From contig JAYJMM010000110.1 of NCBI GenBank assembly GCA_037349105.1, positions 2,046,001-2,110,000 of the forward strand: DNA of 64,000 nt, given 5' to 3'. Position numbers and translations under genes: made by a program. This document shows positions 23,501-35,500 of this stretch, one piece after another. Below the pieces are notes generated by a model that saw only the letters and a program-made list of their open reading frames with translations, searched no databases and was not told where the DNA came from. The stretch comes from Limnomonas spitsbergensis. Lineage: Eukaryota > Chlorophyta > Chlorophyceae > Chlamydomonadales. The stretch's first letter is position 1; every line of letters begins with the position of its first letter.

Positions 23501-26500
23501 GGCGGGTGCATGGCGGGGTGCATGGCGGGTGCATGGCGAGTGCATGGCGGGGGGCATGACAGGGTGCATGGAGGGGGGCATGGCAGGGTGCATGGCGGGG
23601 TGCATAGCAGGGTACATGGTGGGCTGCATGGCAGGGTGCATGGCGGAGTGCATGGCGGGCGCATGGCGGGGGGCATGGCGGGTGCATGGCGGGGGGCATG
23701 ACAGGGTGCATGGCGGGGTGCATGGCAGGGTGTATGGCGGGGTGCATGGCGGGGTGCATGGCGGGTGCCTGGCGGGGTGCATGGCGGAGTGCATGGCGGG
23801 TGCATGGCGGGGGGCATGACAGGGTGCATGGCGGGGGGCATGACGGGGTGCATGGCGGGTGCATGGCGGGGTGCATGATAGGGTGCATGGCGGGGGCCTG
23901 ACGGGGTGCATGGTGGGGTGCATGGCGGGTGCCTGGCGGGGTGCATGGCGGGGTGCATGGCGGGTGCATGGCGGGGGGCATGACAGGCTGCATGGCGGGG
24001 TGCATGGCGGGGTGCATGATAGGGTGCATGATAGGGTGCATGGCGGGGTGCATGATAGGGTGCATGGCGGGGTGCATGGCGGAGTGCATGGGGGGGGGGG
24101 GGGGCTTGGCAGGTTGCATGGCGGAGTGCATGGCGGGATGCATGGCAGGGTGCATGGCGGAGTGCATGGCGGGGTGCATGGCGGAGTGCATGGCGGGGTG
24201 CATGGCGAGATGCATGGCGGCAGGCGTTCCTTACGGGCCTTCTGATCCGATAACGGGCCTTCTGATACATTGTGTAAAACGCTGCCTCTTGGTGGTGTGC
24301 GTTTCCACTGTCGTCTTCAGAGTTTGCCACCATATGCAACAATAGCAACCCAACCATCTGGATCAATACCACATCCGCCCCCACCCACCCACCCCACCCA
24401 CACCCATACTCCAGAACCTATACCATACCCCCCCCCACACACACACACACACATGCACCATCTGGACCCATACTAGCCGCCGCACCCACCCACCCACCTC
24501 ACCCACGCAGGAATCCTCTGGCTCTCAAGACCCTTCCCTAGTCGCCTCCGGTGCTGCTGGAGATCCTCAGGGCCTATAATCTGGATCTAAACCATATCCC
24601 CACACACCACCACCAACAGACACACATTGTCAGGATCCATACCATCCCCCCACCCCCCCACCCACCCCCAGGACCCCACCGGTGGCACGCAGAAAGCCTC
24701 TGGCTCTCAAGGCCCTTCCCTGTTCAACTCCGGTGCTGCTGGAAATCATCTGGATCTGTATTGGGTCCACCTGCCCACATTATTCACCCACACACCCACC
24801 CACACAGCATCACGATCCATACCATCCCCCCCACACACAAACACCCAATCGCAGGACTCCTCCGGCGGAACGCAGGACGCCCCTGGTGTCCCTCAGGAGC
24901 TGTACCGCGTCCGCCTACCCATCAATAACCTCACGGGACGCGGCATGGTGATCGGCGAGGGCAAGCCCGAGAACCAGAACCACGCGGTCATCTTTGCGTT
25001 CGGGGAAGCGCTGCAGACCATCGACATGAATCAGGACGGCTGCCTGGCGGAGGCCCTCAAAACCCGGAACCTGCTGGCGGTGAGAGTGTGGCTGTGTGGG
25101 GCATAAGTGTGCATGTGAGGGTTGGGAGTGTGAGACCCTGGACTTATGCACACCAACCCTGAGACCAGGAACCTGCTGGCGGTGAGAGTGTGGATGTGTG
25201 GGGCAAAAGTGTGGATGTGAGGGGTGGGAGTGTGAGACCCTGGACTTATGCACACCAACCCTGAGACCAGGAACTTGCTGGCGGTGGGAGTGTACACAGG
25301 TGGGACACAAGTGTGGAACCCTGGACTCATGTACGTGAACCCTGAACCCTGAGACCAGGAACCTGCTGGCGGTGAGAGTGTGGATATGTGGGACGAAAGT
25401 TTGAAATCCCCAACCACTCCGCATGAACCATGCACCCTGAGATAAGGAACTTCCTGGTGGTTAGAGTGTGGATTGGAGTGTGACTTTGCACCACTCCATC
25501 TATTAACCTTGAGACAAGGGACCTGAACTGGAGGTTAGAGTGTGGAGTGAAGGATGAAAACCTGGACCACTCCGCATAAACCATAAACCCTGCGAATTCA
25601 TTCTTCTGGCCAGCTGTCAGATAGCCGGCCCCCTGCTGCCCCCCTCTCCTGACAGGAGCTTGGCCCATTTCTTGAATAGCAATCCATTTAGGTTGCCAGC
25701 TGTCACGTAGCCACCCCCCTGCTACCCCCCTCTCAAGCACATTTGATGCATGGGCGAGGTGTGCCTGTAAACCGCCGCCCGGTAGTCACCCACCCGCTGC
25801 TGCCCCTCTCACCTGCTCAGGAGCTTGGCCAAGACAGGGTCCTGCCCAAGAAGCCTCCAATGCTTTCGCGCATGTGGTGGAAGTTAACAGGATCCCGACC
25901 GGGGAAGGGACAGGTGCAGGAGGAGCCTGTACCTGTGGCACCGGTGGCAATGGTGAGCTGTCATGACATGTGAAGTGTGGAGCCCTAAACCCTAAACCCA
26001 TGGCAGCGATGTACAGTCAGAGCACGGGGAGCGTGGAACCCATACCCTGTGGCATTGGTGAGCTGTCAGGGCATGCGAAGTGTGGAGCCCTAAACCCTTC
26101 ACCCATGGCAATTGTGAGCAGTCAGGACACGGGATGTGTGGAACCCTAAACCCTGAAAATGTGGCAAATGTGAGCAGTCTGGACACCAGTGTTTCGACCA
26201 CGTCATGAACAGCAGGACAGCAGGTACAGCAGGACAGCAGGACAGCAGGTACAGCAGGACAGCAGGTACAGCAGGACAGGAAAGCCTGGCCGTATAATTT
26301 AGCCCTTGCTTGAAAGCGTTGGGTGAGCAAGTGAGCAACCCTTGACCTCAAACCCTGTCACGGAAAAACCTTGACATTAAACCCTAGGATGGTAAACCCT
26401 TGGCCTCAAACCCCAAAGCGGAAGCTCCTACCTGGCCCCAAAACGTTTCAAATTAGGCAGCAGCTCTTACCTTGCACCCAAATGTACCCTGGGCTAACCA

Positions 26501-29500
26501 ACAATTCACACGGCATGGACATTCCGGCACCTCGTGCGTTGTTTCATTTCCATTTACCCTATGAAACGTGGATGCCACTCCTCTTGTAAACCCCACCCGA
26601 CCCCCCCCCCCCCCACGCCCACACCGGCAGGCCTTAACCAGCATCTTTTATTTCTCCTGCCTTCCCCCCCATCCTGCCTGTGCAGTCTGGGTGGGTAACC
26701 CCTAAATCCATAACCCTAAACCCCAAACCCAACTCCCAAACCTCCTTAACCTCCTAAATCCAACTCCCAAACCTCCTTAACCTCCTTAACCCAACTCCTA
26801 AACCCAACTTCCAAACTCTAACTCCTAAAACCTGAATTATGAATCCTCAACCCCCAATCCTTAGCCTTAAACTCTTGCTTCCCCTCCTGCCTGTGCGTTG
26901 TGCCCAGGGCATATCGACGCACGACGCGCTTGGAAAACTCCAGCAAAGCCGCAACTCAAAGGTGAATTGATAGGTGACCCTAATTACAAACCCTAAACCC
27001 TAGATTGTCAATTTATGTGATTTTTTTACTGTCCAGCTGAGCACCATGTTTCATGCATGGGACAGGTGCCATACTCACCACTTGCTGCCACAACCCCATT
27101 CCCCAAATGCACCCCTACCACACCCCATCCGCTCTCAACCCCCAACTGTCATATGCACCCATCCACCCTCAACTCCCAACTGCCACATGCACCCATCCAC
27201 CCTCAACCCCCAACTGCCACATGCACCCATCCACCCTCAACCCCCAACTGCCACATGCACCCATCCAACCTCAACCCCCAATTGTCACATGCACCCATCC
27301 ACCCTCAACCCCCAACTGCCACATGCACCCATCCACCCTCAACCCCCAACTGCCACATGCACCCATCCCCCCAACTGCCATATGCACCCATCCACCCTCA
27401 ACCCCCAACTGCCACATGCACCCATCCGCCCTCAACTCCCAACTGCCACATGCACCCATCCACCCTCAACCCCCAACTGCCACATGCACCCATCCACCCA
27501 TCCACCTGGAACCTGCCCCCCCCCCCACCCATCTCTTGTGATGTTCACCCCTTGTAGTCTCACACAGCCATCTGTGGCTTTAAGGAGTGGATCTTCAGCC
27601 ACACACAGCCATCTGCATTGTGTGCATTACACAGGTATCAAACTGCCCCCTCCCCTTGTCATAATCACCCCTTGCAGCCTCACACAGCCACCAATTCAAC
27701 CCTATTCACCGGAATGACCCTAAACCCTCAACCCTAAACCGACATCAAGCCAAGTCTAACCTAACCCCTCTATTGTGATACTCAATTACTCACCCCTTGT
27801 AGCCCCACACCGCCATCTGTGGCTTCAAGGAGTGGATCTTTAGCCACAAGGCCGGCGCGCTCGGCATGTTCGCTGCAGCCACCGAGTATGCCTTCGCCAC
27901 CGTCATCCAGGTGCCATCCAGGGTTTGAAGGGTTCAGGGTCCTCACTGGTTTAAGGGTTCTAAGGGTCTTGTAGGTTTCAAGGGGTTCAGGGTCTTGTAG
28001 GGTTCTTAGGTTCAGGGTTCAGGGTCATCCCGGTGACAAGGATTCTAAGGGTTAAGGGTTCAGGGTCATACAGGTCGCAAGGGTTCTAAGGGTTAAGGGT
28101 TCAGGGTCATCCAAGTCACAAGGGTCTAAGGGTTAAGGGTTCAGGGTCATACAAGTCACAAGGGCTCTAAGGGTTTAGGGTTCATGGTCATCCAAGTCAC
28201 AAGGGTTCTAAAGGTTAAGGGTTGAGGGTCATCCAGGTGACAAGGGTTCTAAGGGTTTTAGGTTCAGGGTCATCCAGGTGACAATGGCTCTAAGGGTTTA
28301 GGGTTCAGGGTCATCCAGGTGACGAGGGTTCTAAGGGTTTAGGGTTCAGGGTCGTCCAGGTGAAAAGGGTTCTAAGGGTTTAGGGTTCTGGGCCATCCAG
28401 GTGACGAGGGTTCTAAGGGTTAAGGGTTCAGGGTCATCCAAGTCACAAGGGTTCTTAGGGTGTAGGGTTCAGGGTCGTCCAGGTGACAAGGGTTCTTAGG
28501 GTTTAGGGTTCAGCTTCATCCAGGTGACATGAGATCTAAGGGTAAAGGGTTCGGGGTCATCCAGGTGATAAGGGTTCCAATGTTTAGGGTTTAGGGTTTA
28601 GGGTCTTTCAGGTGATAAGGGTGACAAGGGTTAAGGGGCGTTCAGTTGATAAAGTTCGAATGGTTTAGGGTTCAGGGTGACTCGCATGTAGCCACATCTC
28701 AACATATCCAATCCTTGCTCAGCATCTGAACCATTGCACAATCAGGCTCAACGAATGCCGACGAATCTTAACTTTCCGGGCCACCTTGGTAGTATTATCC
28801 AGGTGAACCTGTGCCGTATCGGGCCACCTTGGTAGAACACTTCGGATATACCTGTACGGCATGTTGTTCTGGGTCTAGATCTAGATCTTGCCCTGAACCA
28901 ACCAGACACCAGAATCGTGATCCAAACCGACAATCGTGATCCAAACCGTGATTCAAACCGACACCTGAACCCCTGAACCCTGCCTCACACCCAGCGTGAC
29001 ATGGCAAAGGGCAATGTGCGGCTACACTACGGTCACCCAGACGTGCACGACAAGCTGCACATCATGACGAGGGTGGGTGCCTGGGTTATAGGGTGAAGGA
29101 AATAAGGTAATAGGGTTTATCAAACAGCACATGATGACGAGGGTGGGTTCTTGGGGTGTAAGGGTGAATAGGGTTAGGGCAATAGGATTCAGCAAGCAGC
29201 ACATCATGACGAGGGTGGGAACCTGGTTTAGTTTTAAAGGGTTCAGCAAGCAGCATATGATGACGAGGGTGGGAACCTGGTTTCGTGTTTAGGTTTAAGC
29301 AAGCTGCACATCATCACGCGAGTAGGTACTGGTTTCGTGTTTAGGTTAAAGCAAGCTGCACATCATCATGAGAGTAGGTGCTGGTTTCGTGTTTAGGTTT
29401 AAGCAAGCTGCACATCATCACGAGAGTAGGTACTGGTTTCGTGTTTAGGTTTAAGCAAGCTGCACACCATCATGAGAGTAGGTGCTGGTTTCGTGTTTAG

Positions 29501-32500
29501 GTAAAAGCAAGCTGCACATCATCACGAGAGTAGGTGCTGGTTCGTGTTTAGATTTAAGCAAGCTGCACATCATCATGAGAGTAGGTGCTGGTTTCGTGTT
29601 TAGGTTTAAGCAAGCTGCACATCATCACAAGAGTAGGTGCTGGTTTCGTGTTTAGGTAAAAGCAAGCTGCACATCATCACGAAAGTAGGTGCTGGTTTCG
29701 TGTTTAGGTAAAAGCAAGCTGCACATCATAATGAGGGTAGGTTCCTGGTTCACGGTTGAGTGTGCAAGGTTAAGGGTTTAAGCAAGCTGCAGAGCATGAC
29801 GAGGGTAGGTGCCAGGTTGGGGGTGCAGGGCTTAGCCAACTTCCCATCATGACGAGGATTCGTTCCTGAAATACTCCAGTTCAATTCGCGTCTTCACTTG
29901 ATTTTGTTGTTTCATGATGTGCAGTGTCCTTGCATCTGCGGTTGCTGACCTTCTGGGCAGTCTCCTCACTCCTACGGTTCGTGATTTTGCTTGTCTTACA
30001 ACCACAGCTGATGTCTTATGTCCCTTTAATCTCAATATCATACGCCATGAGTGCATGTCTGTCTCTCTCCCTTTCCCTGCCAGGGTGGCGCCGGCCAAGG
30101 CCAGGCATGGGCCTGCATGTTCCCTGTACTCTCAATCTCAAACGCCATCTGCGTATGTCCCTCTCCCTCTCTCCCTCTAATTTTCATAGGGAGGCATGAC
30201 CAAGGCCACGCGCGGCCTGCATCATAAGTTATTGATTTTGCTTTCTTACATCTACCGACTATGATTTATTTTGTTCTGACATCTACAGTTGATGCTTTAC
30301 GTTCCTTGCTCTCACACTTGTTCTCAAACGCCATGCGTGTATGTCTCTCTCTCTTTCTCTCTCAGGGGGGCATGGCAAAGGCCACGCGCGGCCTGCATGT
30401 GAGCGAGGATGTCATGGGTGGACTCAATCACACGATTCGTGGAGCCAAGATCAAGTACTCGGAGGCAGTCAGCTGTGGAAAGGGCAGGTACGGGGAAACG
30501 GCGATTGAACCCGTAGGGTGAATTTCCTTTTTCTGTGGTACACTCGTGGCATCTGCAGAGGACATCCAGACAAGTAATTCAGAGGTGCTGCTGCGCAGCA
30601 CGAAAAACGGAAGAGCTGTTGGATATGTGACCTATCAGAGGTAGGGTTGGCATGTACCGTAATTCCTGAGCGAGAATATACGTATATACGGTATATTCCG
30701 TATATACGTAAATCGTAGCCGTAATTTCCATGTTTTCCCCTCATGGGGTGTCAACTCTGGCCTCCAAGCCAATGTCCAGCTTCAAAATTAAAATACTAAT
30801 AGGCCTGGCAGTTCCCTATGAAGTATGGATCCTTGAATTCATAAAATAAAAGGCATAAAGCAGCCTGAGGAACCTCTTGTCACCAGACATCCTAGATCCA
30901 ACAGCCACCCGGCCCACTTAAGCCGTGCGACCAGCATTCTACACCAATCCCCGAGATATCAGATAAGTAGACGTTCCGCCCCCGTTCGAGACGGATTCGA
31001 AACTCCCAGGCACTTCTCGCAGTCCGTGCACTGCAACGCCGCTTGTCCGCACCCCTTTATACTGTTTCTTCCGTTCGCGTTCGAAAAAAACGTAATTCCG
31101 CAAAAATCCGTATATAGAGTATATGGCACCCAGATATTTACGTATATACGAACAGTAATCGTATATACGTAATTCGTAAATTACGGACTTTGCCAACCCT
31201 AATCAGAGGGCAGATGCTGGTGCGGACGGGGTCACCTGGACCCCATGCAAACCCCCTAGGGCTCTGCCAAAAAATGAAACCAGTATCACAACACGGTACT
31301 TGGAGGCAGTTCGCTGCAAAGAGGGCAGGTATCGTCGGAGGTACTGTATTGTTACTCGAGTTTCATTTTTGCCAGCACTTCTAAAAGGATTTTAACGGGA
31401 TTTTAATACCTTTATTTGCAGTGCCTTTGAAAGGGTTGATAAACTAGAAAGGTGGAATCGTTTATTTTGTGACACTTGAGTATTTGAGGGGATGCAAATT
31501 ATATTATAAGGTTATAGACATACACATGAAAAGGGAATAGTGCCAACTGCTAGGAACCCATGTAAAGTCATAGAAAAAAGCACTGTGTAACAATACAGTA
31601 CTCACACCCTGCCCACCGTGATGTACTTCAAAAACCCTTGACTCAAACCCTTGACTTGAACCCTTGACTCGAATCCTTGACTCGAACCCTTGACTTGAAC
31701 CCTTGACTCGATCGCTTGACTTGAACCCTTGACTTGAACACTTGACTCGATCCCTTGACTTGAACTCTTGACTTGAACCCTTGACTTGAACCCTTGACTT
31801 GAACCCTTGACTTGAACCCTTGACTCGAACCCTTGACTTGAACCCTTGACTTGAACCCTTGATTTCAACCTTTGACTCGAACCCTTGACTTGAACCCTTG
31901 ACTCAAACCTTTGACTCGAACCCTTGACTTGAACCCTTGACTTGAACCCTTGACTTGAACCTTTGACTCAAACCTTTGACTTGAACCTTTGACTCGAACC
32001 CTTGACTTGAACCCTTGACTTGAACCCTTGACTTGAACCCTTGACTTGAACCCTTGACTTGAGCCCTTGACTTGAACCCTTGACCTAAACACTACGAATA
32101 CCTTGCGTGAATTGTAGCTCCACCTGGGTTTTCAATTTTTGCTACCCCATATGCGCCATAAACCCCTGCATACTTCAAAGACCCAGGCTGGCATGAAAAC
32201 CTTGGCGAACGTACAAAAGACCCTAGCATACCGTAGTACATAAAAGACCCTGGCATGATTGCTCCAATTGATATTCCACCAGGGTACTTAATTCTGGCTA
32301 CCCCTCCTAGCCTGCTGACCTGAGCCCCATCCCCTGTTCCCCCATGTGCAGGGACATGGGCTTCAACTCAATCCTGGTATTTGAGTCCAAGATCTCGCGA
32401 GGCAACGGCGAGGTGAGCGTCCCGTGCTTGTTTTGCTTCCGTTGAGGACCAGCTTCTTCAGTTATGCTACATGTCAGCTACCTCCAGGCCCGTGCACGGT

Positions 32501-35500
32501 CTTTTTTTTATGTACTGGCTCAGCGTTAGTTAAGCTGCATGCCAGCTTCCTCCTCGCTGAGCATCACTTCAGCTATGCGTCAGCTACCCCGGCCGTGGCG
32601 GCCTGTGCATGTTTTGTTTCCGTTGTGGCGTAGCTTGAGTTCAGCTACATGTCAGCTACCCCCATTGCTCAGCATCGGTTCAGCTACATTTTAGCTACCT
32701 CCTGGATCAGCATCAGTTCAGCTACATTTTAGCTACCTCCTGGCTCAGAATCAGCTCAGCTACATTTCAGCTTCCTACATGCTCAGCATCAGTTCAGCTA
32801 CATTTCAGCTACCTACCAGCCTACTTGCATGCACAGGTGCTCCTGACTCGAGACATGGCCCGTCTGGCAACACGCATGGACCTCTTTCGTCTGCTACACT
32901 TCTACCACTCCGGCCTTGGATACTTTGTGACGGCCAGGTGTATGATCCTGGGCATCTACACTCAGGTAAAAGGAGTGGCCTTGTGTGATGGGCATTTACA
33001 CTCAGGCGAGAGGCGTGAAATGAAGGGGATGCAGCGAGTGACATTGTGTGATGTACATCTGCACTCATGTGAGAGGAGTGACATGAAGGGGATGCAGTGA
33101 GTGACTTTGTGTGATGGACGTCTACACTCAGGTAAGAGGAGTCACCTTGTGTGATGGGCATCTACACTCAGGTGCGAGGAGTAACATGCAGTGCAATACA
33201 TTATGTGATGGTCAGTTGGTCACATACACAAGTGAACTGAGTGACATTTTGCATATCAGTGAGTGCCTGTGTGTGATGGGCACCTTGGGAGGTGAAAATA
33301 GTGACATAATGGAAAGCAGAGAGTGACCTCGTGACTATGTTAACCTCCTTTCCCCTTAAATGGCCTAATATGCCTGAACTGACTAGTAATGCACCTAGAA
33401 CCCACTTTCTGATGAAGGTGTAGCAATGGTGTCCAACCTAAAGAAATAAAGAAAGAAAGACTTATCCACTATAGTCAGTATCAAGATGGATAGAGGCCCT
33501 AGGCCGCAGGGTCTTCGAATCAGAGTGTCCGATTGGATACAAACCTACGACCTCCAGGCGGTGACCACAACCTGCGACATGGAGACCCTAATGCTACACC
33601 ACTGGACCATGTATCTCGTAAGCTGTCCCAGACGATCCCCTATACAAAGGCCCTGGCCCTGGCATTTTTAATATGCATAGGCCATGGCCCTAGCCCTGGA
33701 AATATCTTATATACCCAATAGACTGTCCTTAACCCTACCCCCGCCCCCCCTGTGCACAGGCCCTGGCCATGGCCACGGTGGCCCTCGCTGGCTATGGGCT
33801 GGCGCAGACAAACTTGCAGCTGCTCATTCAGATCGGTAAGCTGATATATGCGCTCAGTCTTTGTGTATACACACCCTTGTAGCTACATGTGCTCTTTCAG
33901 CCCTCGTTCAGCTTTTGTGCTGAGACTCTGAACCCTCAAGCAGTAGGTCAACATGATGCACATTATTTGACTGCACGCACCCTCAGCTGACAGTTCTTCT
34001 TCAGCCCTTGTTCAGTGTTGGCGCTATAACCCTGATCCCTTAACTCTCCAAACCCTCATGTTTGATGTTTTATCGGACAGGCGGACTAAGTAGCCTGCCA
34101 TCCCCCAAACCCTCATATGTCCAGCTTATTAGTTGTTATTAGTATTTTAGCGAGATGATGATAACGCAAAGGCAACAGAATACACATATTTTACACCGCA
34201 AACTTCGTCAGCAGCCTAGTTACGGGTTGAGGGTTTAGGGTTTCTGTCCTGCCTGCAAACCCTCACGTCAGACTCATACTTCTCATCGCATACCTCGTCA
34301 GCAGCCTGCCCTGCCTCCAAACCCTAAGCCCTGACCTCAACACTCATTTTTACATGAAAAATGCAGAGGCCTGGTCAGCAGTCTGTTGTACCTCCAAACC
34401 ATTTGCAATCCAAACCCTGACCTCAAACTCATTTTTGACATGAAAACTGCAGGCCTGGTCAGCAGTCTGCCGTACGTCAGCGCACTCATGGTGGAGACGG
34501 GCGTCGTCAACGCCTCCCTGGTCTTCTTGCGCCAGCTAGTGGCCGGCGTGATCACCTTCAGCATCTTCCGCATGCAGACCACGGCCTTCTCCTTCACAGC
34601 AGATGTGACTTATGGGGGTGCAAGCTACCTGGCCAGCGGTGAGGGCTGGCACAGTTATTTACCTACACCGTTTCAGTCAGTCAGTGTGTTATTTCTGGGT
34701 GACCAATGCTTTCACATCAGATGTGACCTACGTGGGCGCCAGCTACCTGGCCAGCGGTGAGGCCTAGTGGATGTTGACCTCTGCCATTCAGCCGGGACCT
34801 TTTTGGTCGATTAGTTATTGATGCCGCAGTGGACTGGCAGCCGAAAAAGGCAACACTGGTGGTTGTCGACCTTTGCCGCTGCAGGCAATATCTACCCTTA
34901 GGGTTAATCAAGGAATTAAGACATACAAAAACGTGTTTCTCCATACAAGACGAAGTGTTGCAATCCTGCAATGCGGTGAAGGTGGAGGGTTTTGCCACAC
35001 CTTGTTCTAACCCTAATGCCTAAATCCCAAACCCTGAACCTTCAACACTAAACCTTTAACCCTAAACCCTTTGACAATTTCGGCAATTAATTTTGGTCGA
35101 TGGACATCATCTCTTCACTTCAACCAGATACGCACTGCTCATGGTAACGGCGTGGATGTGGCTTTGAACCAGGCTTCGCTGTTTCCCTCGCACCTCTTAC
35201 ACACTCCCCATGGGGCGTAGCTTTCTTTCTGTCTTTTACGCACTGCTCACTTGCCAGGCAGGCAAGGATGCGCCACACAACGCAATCCACTGCCATCTCT
35301 GCCCGAGCGGGGCCTCCCTTCCTCTTAGTCAGCCGCCATGGTGTCTAACAGTGTTTATCTTAGCACGCTTCAGCTACAAATCAGCTACGTCATGGTCCAT
35401 GTCCTTGAGGGGCTGGCGCAGCAAGCCCTGCTGCTTGGACCACCGGCCGTAGGCCGGTCAAGGTTTGGTTCCAATTGGCCCAGTGGTGGCCGCCCGGCGG

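Larger units (their letters stand above)
26962..27802. repeat. intron with 34-bp ATGCACCCATCCACCC array and an exon 18 pseudo-copy
   Basis: CCCATCCACCCTCAACCCCC-AACTGCCACATGCA units (about 27126-27505, 11-12 copies), a palindromic-repeat copy at 27029-27070, and two acceptor-like copies of exon 18 near 27551-27612 and 27680. Confidence 0.85.
30488..32351. repeat. intron with hAT-like MITE, exon 20 fragment and 15-bp array
   Basis: Holds the 560-bp hAT-like element (30642-31201), a fragment like the exon 20 end (TTGGAGGCAGTTCGCTGCAAAGAGGGCAG/GT, about 31300-31330), and a CTTGACTTGAACCCT array (31628-32090). Confidence 0.85.

Noticed and set aside
23037..24384. Overlapping His/Pro/Ala and Met/Gly/Cys repeat frames
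   Set aside because: By-products of the GCATGGCGGGGT array; no codon structure, no conserved family, and located between exons 14 and 15.
33480..33560. Possible tRNA-like sequence (GGTCTTCGAATC)
   Set aside because: No cloverleaf can be formed and no acceptor stem pairing is seen.
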